A model generated the notes under the pieces. That model did not search any database. It saw only the letters and a program-made list of their open reading frames with translations, and was not told the origin of the DNA. Positions 9,305 through 18,680 of a DNA stretch of 64,000 nucleotides are shown here, in pieces. Every line of letters begins with the position of its first letter. Position 1 is the stretch's first letter. The position numbers and the translations under genes are program-made. The stretch comes from Cohnella phaseoli (lineage in GTDB: Bacteria; Bacillota; Bacilli; Paenibacillales; Paenibacillaceae), in contig NZ_QRDZ01000004.1 of assembly GCF_003386235.1 (NCBI RefSeq), positions 310,001 to 374,000 of the forward strand. Reading direction: 5' to 3'.

Positions 9305-10159
9305 CTATAGCGGGCTTCGATGGTTCTTTCGCCATTCGGACGGGCTCATCCCGGTGTTTTTTTTGAAAGCGTTGCTGAAGTGATGGATATTCGCATACCC
9401 CGATTCTTCGGCAATTTGTTTGATTTTCATATCCGTTGTCGACAGATAGTTGACCGCGGCTTTCATTCGCAGCTTGTGCAAGTACTCGATCGGCGTAAAC
9501 CCGTGATATTCTTTAAACTTTTGGATCAGATAAGTGCTTTGAAAATGCGAGAAATCGGATAATTGACGCAACGTAATGTTCTCTTTGTAGCTGGTCTCCA
9601 AGATAATGATCAAAGTTTTAATAATGTCTTGCGTAGGCGTATAGCCCAGCGGCAGCTTCAGCTTTTTCTGCAAGCCCGGATCTTTTTTATAACCATGCAA
9701 AATCTCGTGAACGATCAAAAACAGTTTCCTGATCTCGAGCAGCAATAATTCCTCGCCGCATACCATCTCATGCAACCGATTTTGAAGAAGGCGATGAATG
9801 CCCTCAACCGTATGATTCATCACTTCGGGCATTTGGCTTGCCAAATCGGATTCGCACTGCAGCCGGTTCCAGACAAGTATCGTTTCCAGCGTCGGGAAAA
9901 CGGAATCGGCGTTAGCGGGAGGCTCGTTAAGCTCGATGTACCAATAGGTGGCCTTGTTGGACAAGATCGTAACGTCGTGAGGAGTGTTCGGCGTAATGAA
10001 GAACAAGGAGTTGGGTTTGATATCGTACTTTTCGCCTAACCAGTTCATCTGATATCGGCCCGTAGCCAAATACAGGATTTCGAACGAAGGATGAATGCCG
10101 CCGGTTTTGTATTCCAGCGAGGAATTGTGCTCGACATACTTAAAGGTTCTCAGTTGCAT
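9305..10159 (-). CDS. AraC-family transcriptional regulator
   Basis: This 284-residue protein has an N-terminal cupin-like sensor part (GGIHPSFEILYLATGRYQMN; FFITPNTPHDVTIL) and a C-terminal pair of helix-turn-helix motifs from about residue 180 (LRQLSDFSHFQSTYLIQKFK; IKQIAEESGYANIHHFSNAF). ATG has AAGGAGA 6 bp upstream. It is transcribed away from the large secreted protein at 10270, with about 110 bp between the two starts, so it probably controls that gene and perhaps the upstream transporter/beta-mannosidase set. Effector unknown. Confidence 0.92.
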   Translation of the reverse strand: MQLRTFKYVEHNSSLEYKTGGIHPSFEILYLATGRYQMNWLGEKYDIKPNSLFFITPNTPHDVTILSNKATYWYIELNEPPANADSVFPTLETILVWNRLQCESDLASQMPEVMNHTVEGIHRLLQNRLHEMVCGEELLLLEIRKLFLIVHEILHGYKKDPGLQKKLKLPLGYTPTQDIIKTLIIILETSYKENITLRQLSDFSHFQSTYLIQKFKEYHGFTPIEYLHKLRMKAAVNYLSTTDMKIKQIAEESGYANIHHFSNAFKKNTGMSPSEWRKNHRSPL

Positions 10160-10269
10160 GCAAGCTCTCCTTTGTGATCGAGGCGATAATTAAAGCCTAT
10201 TGTAGTATGAAACATCCGTACTGTAAACAAGGTGCCAGGCCAGATTTCCATTCTGCGGAGGTGTTAGCA

Positions 10270-13200
10270 TTGTTCAAAAAGTATGTGATCAGACTTGCGA
10301 TATTGGCCCTCTTCGCGACCAACCTGGGCGCGTTCGCGGGACCCGCAACGGTTTCTGCGGACGAAGGTCTATTCGAATACGTCGGACAAGATTCGATGTT
10401 CTATACTAACGATACGCCGGATACGACGGTCGGCGTGGCCGATGTCACGGCGTCGGACGGGCAAACGGCGAAGAGAATCCCGAAAGCGGTCAATACGAAA
10501 GCTGAAGTGACGACAGCGCCGTTCATCGATATCGCTGGCGATTACATGATCGAGGATAGCAATTTCACGTACCGTAACGGCGCCGTTCGCAAGGCAGACG
10601 GGACGGCCATGGACGGATTCTCGGCAGCCCTAGCGGGAGAGAGTGGAGGCGGGGAGATACAATACGAAGCTTGGGATTTTAGCATGCTGAAGCATGCGGC
10701 CGCTTACGACGTCTATTACAAGATGAAAATCGATCGCGAGTCGAATACCCAAGGCGAGGTCGCCAGAATAGGCGTATACGATGCAACCCGCCAAGCGGAG
10801 GTGTTCTCTCCTCGGATCATCGACGCGTCCGAAACGACGGACCAACAGTGGCAGGAGTTTAGAGTAGGCACTTTTTATCCGAATTACGGTGTCAATCGGC
10901 TGCAGTTCTATGCGGAAGGAATGGAGAACGACGACGTTTCCGGCATTCATCTGGATTATATCGTCTTGAAAGAAGTCGTACCTCTGACGATTCAGAACGA
11001 CGCATTTACGCTCGGCGACTCTGCCGTAAATATTCCGGACGGATTAACGCCGGACAACGTGGCGACCACGGTTTCGAACGGAGCGAACGAAGACGAGCCC
11101 GCAATCGAAATTCCGATCCCCGGGAACGACTTGGCCGCCGGCGACTATACATTAATGCTGCTCGTCAATCCCGATCGCGTGCCCGGGACGAATTGGGACA
11201 ACGCCGTCGGAGACGTGATGGGCTTATCCTTGCGGGACGTTACGGCCGGTCAAGATCTGGTCCCTCGCAAAGTCTATAATACGGCGAACCCTCCGTTTAA
11301 CATTAAGCTTGAATATTTCGGGGCGATCTCTCTGCCGATTCAGATCGATCCGACCCACGAGTATCGACTGAACGTCTATTCGACCGCGAACGAGGAAAAT
11401 TTCCCTTCCTTTCGGATAGATAGCGCGGTTCTGACGAGGGTACTTCCGGAACCCTATTATGACCCGAATAAGTATAGCAACGTGTATCCTTATAAAATAT
11501 CGCCCGGCAATCAAGACGGCATCAATGATTACGCGACGATTTCTTACAGCATTCACGGGCTCTACGAGCCGGGCAAGACGATCGACGTCACGGTGTACGA
11601 CGCACAGGCGAATACGGTCAAGAAGATTGTCAACGCAAGGGAAGATTGGACGTACGTGAAAGAGAAGTGGGACGGAACCGACAATCAGGACCGGACGGTT
11701 GCGAACGGACTGTATACAATCGAAGTCAAGCGCTCTGACAATCGGATTTTCTTGAGAAAAAACGTTCAGGTGATCGACGGCGTTCAGTTGATGGAGGCGA
11801 CCGTTAATCCCGCGCTTGACGATTTTCCGAAGGGCGTCTGGTTCGAAGCCGGCAACATTCCGTATATCGAAGCGGATGCGGCAGCGTATTTGGATCGTAC
11901 CTTCGACGATATTCGCGATGCGGGCGCCGATACGGTATTTCTGGCCAACTGGCACAAAAAGCCGGGAATCTACGAGGTGACTTTGGCGAAGGCGGCCGAA
12001 TACGGACTTAAACTGATCGGGCTGCCCGACGGACATGAGCTGTTCAAGTTCTGGGGAGGCAACTATTTCGATTCGGAAGCACGATATAGCAATGATGAAG
12101 TAGCCATGTACGAGGCGCTTGTCGAACTGACGAATATAGCGCTGCTTTCCGAGCATGCGGAGCAATTGAGCGGATATCTGTTATTCGACGAGCCGAGGAG
12201 CCTGTACGTCGTCGATAAAGAGCGGTTCCGGGACAATCTGTCCGTCATGAGGAGAATGCTGGAAAGCATCGACCCGAACCGGTTTACGGTGATCGATTAT
12301 ACGATGCCGGAGGACGCGTCGTACTTCTACCCCTCCAACCTTACTCAAGCGATGAGCTTGGATTTGTATCCCGTCGTGAACCATTATCCGACGCCCGGCA
12401 ATTTCAAGCATATCGGCACGTATCCGAACGCTGCGTTCGAAGAGAGCTTGGACGCCTCAACGTTGCCGATTCGCAGAAGCCTGACGAACGACGCGCCGGT
12501 ATGGATGATTTTGCAGGCACACGGAGAAGAGGAGGGCCTGCCGAGGGAACCGACTCCGGCCGAAATCCGAGCGATGACCTACGAGTCCATCGGCAGGGGA
12601 GCAAGAGGGTTTACGTACTTCTTGTATCAATCTACGGTCGTCTGGAGAGGCATGGTCGACTACGACTATACGCGCAGACCGCATATTTACGGGACGATCC
12701 AGCAATTGATGAGCGAGATTGAGGCTTTGAAGCCGACGATCATGGATATGAGAAGAATCGCGAACGTCGCAACAACAACTGGGGGCGGAGGAGGAGCGAC
12801 GACGCAGCCTTACGATCCCGGATATCCGAGCGCCGACGTAACGACTCATGAAAGCGTAAGCTCGTCGGATAAGTATATTGTCGTCGTGAATCACAATGCG
12901 GAAGCGAGCGAGAACGTCACGATTGCAATCGACCGTTCGAAGCTTGGAATGGACATCCAATCCATCTTTGAAATCGACAGAACGGACGGCAGCTTATCCG
13001 AAGTCTCTTATTCGACGACCGGGAACAGTTACGTTCTGACCGACGTGAATTTCGTGGCGGGAGACGGGAAAATATTCAAGCTCGTGAAGAAATGCGGTCA
13101 GACGATTAAGGAGGTTCAGGATCAACAGTTCGGAACATGGGGCGCGGCGAGCTCGAGAGGCGTTGCGGATTTATCTGCTTCGGACGGGAAGACGGCTGCA

Positions 13201-13611
13201 AAAGTCGTCGGGGACAGCAACGGACCGATGGATTTCTACGCCTATGCCAGCGATGCAGGACTTACTGCCGGCCATGTTTACGACGTGTATGCGAGAGTTA
13301 AGGTCAATTATAAAACGGCTATGCTGGCCGACCTCGTCAACGGACCGTCCTTCCCGAAACCGGAAGGAAACGCCTTTACAGTAGGCATGAATTTCAGCGC
13401 CGGCGGCACAATCGTCTGGCCGTCGACGATCGCCGCGAGCAGCATGGAAAATATGTTCTGGACAAACGTCAAAATAGGAGAGTTCACGGCAACGGCCGAC
13501 AAGCTCGCGCCGCAAGCTTCCTATGTATTCCTGGCGCCTACCAATAACAAGGCAAATATCGAATCCATTTACGTGGATAAGTTTTATTTCGTCGATCGGG
13601 AGAACGGCTGA
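10270..13611 (+). CDS. Large secreted multi-module glycoside-hydrolase-like protein
   Basis: The protein has 1113 residues when started at TTG 10270, which has GGAGGTG 6 bp upstream and gives a normal signal peptide (FKKYVIRLAILALFATNLGAFAG); an upstream in-frame start at 10174 lacks this. Order: beta-sandwich modules, FlgD-like Ig segment (VYPYKISPGNQDGIND; WDGTDNQDRTVANGLY), TIM-barrel-like domain with LLFDEP (Glu641), the stretch REPTPAEIRAMTYESIGRGARGF, and a C-terminal beta module ending in YVDKFYFV. It parallels the protein at the left edge of the window. Only one acidic residue is clearly placed for catalysis; the expected strand-7 position carries Gln (WMILQAH). Function inferred as extracellular polysaccharide-active; substrate unknown. 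Confidence 0.85.
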   Translation: MFKKYVIRLAILALFATNLGAFAGPATVSADEGLFEYVGQDSMFYTNDTPDTTVGVADVTASDGQTAKRIPKAVNTKAEVTTAPFIDIAGDYMIEDSNFTYRNGAVRKADGTAMDGFSAALAGESGGGEIQYEAWDFSMLKHAAAYDVYYKMKIDRESNTQGEVARIGVYDATRQAEVFSPRIIDASETTDQQWQEFRVGTFYPNYGVNRLQFYAEGMENDDVSGIHLDYIVLKEVVPLTIQNDAFTLGDSAVNIPDGLTPDNVATTVSNGANEDEPAIEIPIPGNDLAAGDYTLMLLVNPDRVPGTNWDNAVGDVMGLSLRDVTAGQDLVPRKVYNTANPPFNIKLEYFGAISLPIQIDPTHEYRLNVYSTANEENFPSFRIDSAVLTRVLPEPYYDPNKYSNVYPYKISPGNQDGINDYATISYSIHGLYEPGKTIDVTVYDAQANTVKKIVNAREDWTYVKEKWDGTDNQDRTVANGLYTIEVKRSDNRIFLRKNVQVIDGVQLMEATVNPALDDFPKGVWFEAGNIPYIEADAAAYLDRTFDDIRDAGADTVFLANWHKKPGIYEVTLAKAAEYGLKLIGLPDGHELFKFWGGNYFDSEARYSNDEVAMYEALVELTNIALLSEHAEQLSGYLLFDEPRSLYVVDKERFRDNLSVMRRMLESIDPNRFTVIDYTMPEDASYFYPSNLTQAMSLDLYPVVNHYPTPGNFKHIGTYPNAAFEESLDASTLPIRRSLTNDAPVWMILQAHGEEEGLPREPTPAEIRAMTYESIGRGARGFTYFLYQSTVVWRGMVDYDYTRRPHIYGTIQQLMSEIEALKPTIMDMRRIANVATTTGGGGGATTQPYDPGYPSADVTTHESVSSSDKYIVVVNHNAEASENVTIAIDRSKLGMDIQSIFEIDRTDGSLSEVSYSTTGNSYVLTDVNFVAGDGKIFKLVKKCGQTIKEVQDQQFGTWGAASSRGVADLSASDGKTAAKVVGDSNGPMDFYAYASDAGLTAGHVYDVYARVKVNYKTAMLADLVNGPSFPKPEGNAFTVGMNFSAGGTIVWPSTIAASSMENMFWTNVKIGEFTATADKLAPQASYVFLAPTNNKANIESIYVDKFYFVDRENG

Positions 13612-13639
13612 CGGTCAAATCTATCCCAACGCACGCCAA

Positions 13640-14563
13640 TCAACCCGTCGGCTCGCGCAGCCGGTCCCGGAACTGCTTGGGCGAACAGTCGTTCATGCGC
13701 CGGAACATCTCGTAGAAGTGGCCGAGGTTGGAGATGCCGACCGATTCGGCCACTTCCGCGATGCTGACGTCGCTGGTCAGCAGCAGCTGCTCGGCTTTCT
13801 TGATCCGCTTCAGCACGACGAAGTCGGTGAAGGACATGCCGACGGCTTTTTTGAACGTCTTGATGAAATGGGTGTAGCTCATGTTGAGACGTCCGCTGAT
13901 TTCCGCGACGGACAGCTTGCCGTCCAGATGGCTTTCTACGTAGTCGACCGCAGGCTGCAAGCGGCCGATCAGGCGATTATCGTTATAATTGAGCTGCTGC
14001 CGCGTATCGTTGCGGAGCAGAAGCAGCAGAATATGTTTGATCCTTGAAGAAACGGCGAGCTCGTAGCCGAGGCTGCCGTCGTTCATTTCCTGATATATTT
14101 CTCGAATCAGCTCGGCGGTCCGCTCGCGAACTTCTTTATTTTCCTTATAAATATAATTGAGCGAGCTAAGGGGACGAATCACTTCCGAAAAATGCTGCAT
14201 GCTGTTTAGCGTACTCACATCCCAGTATTTGCGTAAATCGATCTGGAAGACGATCTGCCGCGTGCTTCCGGGTTTCGTCTGCATCGTCGTATGGGGCTCC
14301 GAAGAGCCGAACAAGGCGATATCTCCCTCACCGAGCACGATTTGCTCCTCCCGGCAATAGGCGGTAATCTCCCCCTCCAGAACTAGTAGAAACTCGACTT
14401 CCTCGTGATAATGCCAGCCGTAGTAGTTTTTTTGTCTCCAATTCTGTTCCGCTTTTAGCAGCAAATCCTCAGTTGTCGTTGTTTCCGTGTCGATCTGCCA
14501 GATTCGCATAGCGAGAAAAGGATTTTGGTAAACGACCTGCTCGTGGCGCATTTCCGGATACAT
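13640..14563 (-). CDS. AraC-family regulator with cupin sensor domain
   Basis: This 307-residue protein has an N-terminal cupin (YGWHYHEEVEFLLVLEGEI; ALFGSSEPHTT) and two C-terminal HTH motifs (VAEISGRLNMSYTHFIKTFK; IAEVAESVGISNLGHFYEMF). ATG at 14563 is preferred because AAGGAG lies 7 bp upstream; ATG 14569 is only 1 bp from it. It is divergent from the ThuA-like/oxidoreductase pair and is the likely regulator of that pair. Confidence 0.92.
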   Translation of the reverse strand: MYPEMRHEQVVYQNPFLAMRIWQIDTETTTTEDLLLKAEQNWRQKNYYGWHYHEEVEFLLVLEGEITAYCREEQIVLGEGDIALFGSSEPHTTMQTKPGSTRQIVFQIDLRKYWDVSTLNSMQHFSEVIRPLSSLNYIYKENKEVRERTAELIREIYQEMNDGSLGYELAVSSRIKHILLLLLRNDTRQQLNYNDNRLIGRLQPAVDYVESHLDGKLSVAEISGRLNMSYTHFIKTFKKAVGMSFTDFVVLKRIKKAEQLLLTSDVSIAEVAESVGISNLGHFYEMFRRMNDCSPKQFRDRLREPTG

Positions 14564-14744
14564 GCTCATGCTCCTTGGAAGTAGGATTGCGACAGGATCG
14601 CGTAATTATATTTTAACATATCCGTATGAATCCGTGCAGATCATGACAGAATACCGTAATAATTCGCCCGAATAGGCAATCGATTGGCAGTTGAGCTTCG
14701 CATACAATGAAGAAGGAAAACCACGTTAAAGGAGAGTCCGGATT

Positions 14745-15473
14745 ATGAGCCAAACAATTAACGTTACCGTCTGGAACGAGCACCGCCATGAGAAAACAAA
14801 CGAGAAGGTTGCATCCGTCTATCCGCAAGGCATGCATACGGCGATTGCCGAAGGCTTGGACATTTCGGGGAAAGTAACGATGGCCACGCTGGACGATCCG
14901 GAGCATGGCTTAACGGAGGAAGTGCTAAACAACACCGACGTCCTGATCTGGTGGGGCCATATGGCGCACGACGAAGTGTCGGACGAGATCGTAAACCGTG
15001 TGCATCAGCGCGTACTTCACGGCATGGGGCTGATCGTGCTTCATTCCGGCCATTTTTCGAAAATTTTCAAAAAATTGATGGGTACGTCCTGCGATCTGAA
15101 ATGGCGCGAAGCGGACGAGAAGGAACGCATCTGGGTCGTGAATCCGGGGCATCCGATCGTCGACGGCATCGGCGAGTACATTGAGCTTCCGGCGGAAGAA
15201 ATGTACGGCGAGCACTTCGACATTCCGCAGCCGGACGAGTTGGTTATGGTCAGCTGGTTCGAAGGCGGAGAAGTATTCCGCAGCGGCTGCTGCTATACGC
15301 GCGGCATGGGCAAAATTTTCTATTTCCGCCCGGGCCACGAGACGTATCCGACTTATTATAACCCGCAAGTGCGCAAAGTTATCTCTAACGCGGTGAAGTG
15401 GGCTGCGCCGGTAGATCGCGAATATCCGAAGTACGGCAACGCGCAACCATTAGAAACGATCAAGGGGATATAA
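14745..15473 (+). CDS. ThuA-like (trehalose-utilisation family) protein
   Basis: This 242-residue cytoplasmic protein belongs to the ThuA family, a class I glutamine-amidotransferase-like fold. Matching features are the N-terminal strand [40 protein letters not shown] and the C-terminal [23 protein letters not shown] has AAAGGAGA upstream. The oxidoreductase follows after 4 bp, the usual ThuA/Gfo-Idh-MocA pairing for disaccharide or modified-sugar oxidation. Exact chemistry of ThuA proteins is not settled; the pairing suggests sugar 3-keto metabolism, which is inference. Confidence 0.9.
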   Translation: MSQTINVTVWNEHRHEKTNEKVASVYPQGMHTAIAEGLDISGKVTMATLDDPEHGLTEEVLNNTDVLIWWGHMAHDEVSDEIVNRVHQRVLHGMGLIVLHSGHFSKIFKKLMGTSCDLKWREADEKERIWVVNPGHPIVDGIGEYIELPAEEMYGEHFDIPQPDELVMVSWFEGGEVFRSGCCYTRGMGKIFYFRPGHETYPTYYNPQVRKVISNAVKWAAPVDREYPKYGNAQPLETIKGI

Positions 15474-15477
15474 GAAA

Positions 15478-16515
15478 ATGACGTTGAAAGTAGGAGTCGT
15501 CGGCACCGGCGGCATATTCAAGCACGCGCATCTGCCAGGTTGGCTGTCGCACAACGAAGTAGAGATCGTTGCTTTCTGTGACGCGTTTAAGGCGTCTGCC
15601 GAAGCAACGGCCAAAGATTTTCCCGGAACTAAAGTGTATGAAGACTACCGCGAGCTGATCGCGGATCCATCGATCGACATTATTGGCATCAGCACGCCGA
15701 ACCTGTACCACTCGGAGATTGCCATCGCCGCTCTACGCCAGGGCAAACACGTATTTTGCGAGAAGCCGGACGCGATCAACCCCGACGAGGCTCAGAAAAT
15801 GGCCGATGCGGCACGGGATTCCGGCAAGCTGCTGATGACGATGCGCAACAACCGTTTCAGCGAAGAAGCGAAGTTCGCCAAGCGGATTATTGGTAACGGC
15901 GAGATGGGCGAGCTGTACACAGGGCGCTGCGGCTGGATTCGCCGCCGGGGTATTCCGGGACGCGGCGGCTGGTTTACGACAAAAGAGCTGTCCGGCGGAG
16001 GTCCGCTGATCGACCTCGGCGTACACATGATCGATATGGCGATGTGGCTGGCGGGCAACCCGAAGCCGGTTACCGTATCCGGCTCGACGTACCGCAAGTT
16101 CGCGGATCGTCCCGACGCTTCGGGCAACATTCCGGCGGGCACGTTCGATGTCGAGGACTTGGCCGCAGGCTTCATCCGCTTCGATAACGGCGCCTCCCTG
16201 CAGATCGAGTTCAGCTGGGCGTCCAACATCGAGGAGGAGAAGAAGTTCCTCGAATGGAGAGGCACAGAAGGCGGCTTCAGTCTGATCAACGACAAGCTGA
16301 ACCTGTTCACGGAGCGCGAAGGCGCGCTGATCAACCAGCAGCCGCAGTTTGAGGCGGCCCAGATTCCTCAGCATACGGCCAACATTCGTCACTTCGTAGA
16401 ATGCGTACTCGGCCGCGAGCAGCCGATCATTACGCCGGAGCACGGCGTCGATATGATCAAAATTTTGTCCGCAATTTACGAGTCCGCCGAGCGCGGCCGC
16501 GAGATCGTGCTGTAA
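15478..16515 (+). CDS. Gfo/Idh/MocA-family oxidoreductase
   Basis: This 345-residue NAD(P)-dependent dehydrogenase has an N-terminal Rossmann motif (VGVVGTGGIFKHAHLPG), the family signature CEKP near residue 98, and a C-terminal substrate domain with GGPLIDLGVHMIDMAMW. ATG has AAGGGG upstream and lies 4 bp after the ThuA-like stop, so both are co-transcribed. It probably oxidises a sugar or cyclitol. A palindromic element begins 9 bp after the stop. Confidence 0.92.
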   Translation: MTLKVGVVGTGGIFKHAHLPGWLSHNEVEIVAFCDAFKASAEATAKDFPGTKVYEDYRELIADPSIDIIGISTPNLYHSEIAIAALRQGKHVFCEKPDAINPDEAQKMADAARDSGKLLMTMRNNRFSEEAKFAKRIIGNGEMGELYTGRCGWIRRRGIPGRGGWFTTKELSGGGPLIDLGVHMIDMAMWLAGNPKPVTVSGSTYRKFADRPDASGNIPAGTFDVEDLAAGFIRFDNGASLQIEFSWASNIEEEKKFLEWRGTEGGFSLINDKLNLFTEREGALINQQPQFEAAQIPQHTANIRHFVECVLGREQPIITPEHGVDMIKILSAIYESAERGREIVL

Positions 16516-16524
16516 GAAGCAAGC

Positions 16525-16741
16525 GGGCTGTCCCATAAGCGTTTTAAGTTGTTCTCAAAGATGATCCATACTAAAGGCTAAAGGAGTATGCACCTCCTTC
16601 CGATGCTATACGCTTCCGAAATCTGAATGGGTAAACCCGTCACAGGGTAATTTCGGGAGCGTATGAGGCGTCTACAGGAGGTGCATACCCCTTACTTTGT
16701 GTATTGATCAACTTAAGCGACTTAGCTTAGGGGACAGCTCC
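16525..16741. repeat. ~217-bp palindromic element, copy B
   Basis: Ends GGGCTGTCCCATAAG and CTTAGGGGACAGCTCC are near inverted repeats. Inner arms GTATGCACCTCC and GGAGGTGCATAC pair, and the centre CGATGCTATACGCTTCCGAA ... GGGTAAACCC is shared with copies A and C. It sits directly after the oxidoreductase stop and next to a tandem array. Confidence 0.87.
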
Positions 16742-16771
16742 ATTTTATTTTTGCGGACCGAAGCCGAGTAG

Positions 16772-17003
16772 CCAAGGCCACGGAGCGGAGGCTAAAAAAG
16801 TGCCTCCACGCTACCGAAGCTGCGGAGTGTAGGCCAAAAAAGTGCCTCCACGCTACCGAAGCTGCGGAGTGTAGGCCAAAAAAGTGCCTCCACGCTATCG
16901 AAGCTGCGGAGTGTAGGCCAAAAAAGTGCCTCCACACTATCGAAGCTGCGGAGTGTAGGCCAAAAAAGTGCCTCCGAGCTACCGAGGCTGTGGAACGTAG
17001 GCC
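16772..17003 (-). repeat. 42-bp tandem array of terminator-like hairpins
   Basis: Five full units and a degenerate sixth follow the YesN-type gene on the minus strand. On that strand each unit reads GCCTACACTCCGCAGC-TTCG-GTAGCGTGGAGGC followed by ACTTTTTT: an imperfect stem with a TTCG loop and a six-T run, i.e. a Rho-independent-terminator shape. The AAAAAA runs (plus strand) begin at 16794, 16836, 16878, 16920 and 16962, exactly 42 bp apart. The unit length is a multiple of three, so an open frame crosses the array, but it looks incidental. Confidence 0.85.
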
Positions 17004-17009
17004 AATTCG

Positions 17010-18680
17010 TTAATCCTTAATGCTCAGCTCCTTCTCCCGGTATTCGGAAGGCGTCAGATTCGTGACCCGCTTGAAAAATTTGGTGAAGTAAGCCGGAGAC
17101 TCGAAGCCAAGCGCCGAGGAGATTTCATGGATCTTGGTCGAGGGCTGAGTCAGCAGTTCAACCGCTTTATTCAGTCTCATTCGGGTAATCGAATCGTGCA
17201 GGCCTTCCCCGGTCAATTGCTTGTATAATCTGGACAAGTAGGAGGGATTGAAGCCGACCTCTTCTCCGATTCGGGTCAGCGATAGGTCGCCCGCGAGGTT
17301 GTCCTCGATGTAGGTGTTGATCCGGGCGACGATCTCCAATTCGCGTTCGCCGATGTCCGTTTTCTGCGCATCGAACACCGCTTCGGCCAGCCGGGCGATA
17401 TAATCGACCGCGTCTTCCCAGGAGCTGTGGCGATTCAGCTGTGTCAGCATGTCGACATCGATCCGCAGCGCGTTGTTTTCTTCGAATGACGTGTTCATGA
17501 ATCTGAAAAAAATAGGCGCAACGGAATAAAACCATTGCAGCTTCATCAAGTCGAGGCCGCTCTCCTCGATATGGCGCGCCAGCTCGTAAAACAACGAAAA
17601 AAAGCGTTCTCTCTGCGAGGTTTCGAGATAGGTTTGCAGGGTTTGGATTTTATTCATTTTCAGCCAGTGGGAAATATCCTTGTCGTGCTCCAGCCTTTCG
17701 TTCGGCGACAAATGCGACTCGGAGAGCAGCACCTCCTTGCGCTGGCCGTAATCGATATAGAGAATCCGCTTCAGCAAGCTGTACGCATGCTCGCAATCCG
17801 CCCAAGCCACCGGCGAAGCTCCCGCGATCAGAGACACGCTCAGCCCGATTTGCCTCCGGCATTCCTCTTGAATTTTCGCCAAGGATTCGCGAACGAGAAG
17901 CGCGGCATGCTTCCAAGAGCATTCGAAATCTTCATTCTCCGGCAACAGACCTTCGATATTCGGCTGAATCAGCCAGATCCATCTGCCGGACTCGTACATG
18001 CAGGAAAACAGGTTTAACGTGGGACTAAGCGCCTCATTCACGATCGTCTGAAGGCCGAAGTTCTTCAGCGTCTGATCCGCTGTCCTGCCATCGGGCTCTC
18101 TATCGTCCTGTCTTCCGAGCATCATCAAAATCGGGGCGGCCGCGTTCAGCGGAATGTCCAGCTCCTTCAGTCGAAGCTCCAACTCCGAACCGTTATCCGC
18201 CGCTTCTCCCGTTATCCGTTCCAGGAGCCATTCCTTCCGGAGCGAAGGCAGCGCCAGCTTGATCTGTTCGCGGGCCCGCTCAAGGAGCCGCTCGCGCTCG
18301 AACCTGCCGTCCAGCCGATCGACGGCTCTGCGTACGGCGCTTACGATCACTTCGTCTTCCTCTGTCTTCAGAATATAATCGAAGCTTTGATTGCGGCTGG
18401 CCGTCTGGATATAGTTAAAATCGTCGTGCCCCGTTAAGAAGATGACGATCGTATGCGGCCATAAACGGACGATTTCCTGCTGCAGCGCAATCCCCGACAT
18501 GCCGGGCATGCGAATATCGCTGAGGACGATGTCGATTTTCGTGCGTTTCAGCCATTCGAGCGCCTCCAGCGCGGAATAGGCGTAATAGATTTCCAGCTCA
18601 AGGTCGGGACGATTTTCGAACAGGTACACCAACCCTTGTACGATCAAGTCCTCGTCGTCAATGATCAGAAGCTTGTACAT
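17010..18680 (-). CDS. YesN-type response regulator (REC + AraC HTH)
   Basis: This 556-residue protein has an N-terminal receiver domain (acidic DDE at 8-10, phospho-acceptor Asp55 in LSDIRMP), a long middle region of the kind found in large YesN proteins, and a C-terminal AraC double HTH (LTRIGEEVGFNPSYLSRLYK; IHEISSALGFESPAYFTKFF). ATG has AAGGAGA upstream and lies inside the kinase gene, overlapping it by 23 bp, so translation is coupled. It should be phosphorylated by the 18658 kinase and activate nearby sugar genes, plausibly the 27809-20544 operon. A tandem hairpin array follows its stop. Confidence 0.93.
   Translation of the reverse strand: MYKLLIIDDEDLIVQGLVYLFENRPDLELEIYYAYSALEALEWLKRTKIDIVLSDIRMPGMSGIALQQEIVRLWPHTIVIFLTGHDDFNYIQTASRNQSFDYILKTEEDEVIVSAVRRAVDRLDGRFERERLLERAREQIKLALPSLRKEWLLERITGEAADNGSELELRLKELDIPLNAAAPILMMLGRQDDREPDGRTADQTLKNFGLQTIVNEALSPTLNLFSCMYESGRWIWLIQPNIEGLLPENEDFECSWKHAALLVRESLAKIQEECRRQIGLSVSLIAGASPVAWADCEHAYSLLKRILYIDYGQRKEVLLSESHLSPNERLEHDKDISHWLKMNKIQTLQTYLETSQRERFFSLFYELARHIEESGLDLMKLQWFYSVAPIFFRFMNTSFEENNALRIDVDMLTQLNRHSSWEDAVDYIARLAEAVFDAQKTDIGERELEIVARINTYIEDNLAGDLSLTRIGEEVGFNPSYLSRLYKQLTGEGLHDSITRMRLNKAVELLTQPSTKIHEISSALGFESPAYFTKFFKRVTNLTPSEYREKELSIKD

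Noticed and set aside
16722..16937. Minus-strand open frame encoding a 14-residue repeat
   Set aside because: It exists only because the 42-bp tandem unit is divisible by three; it has no ribosome site, and hairpin plus T-run structure explains the repeat better.
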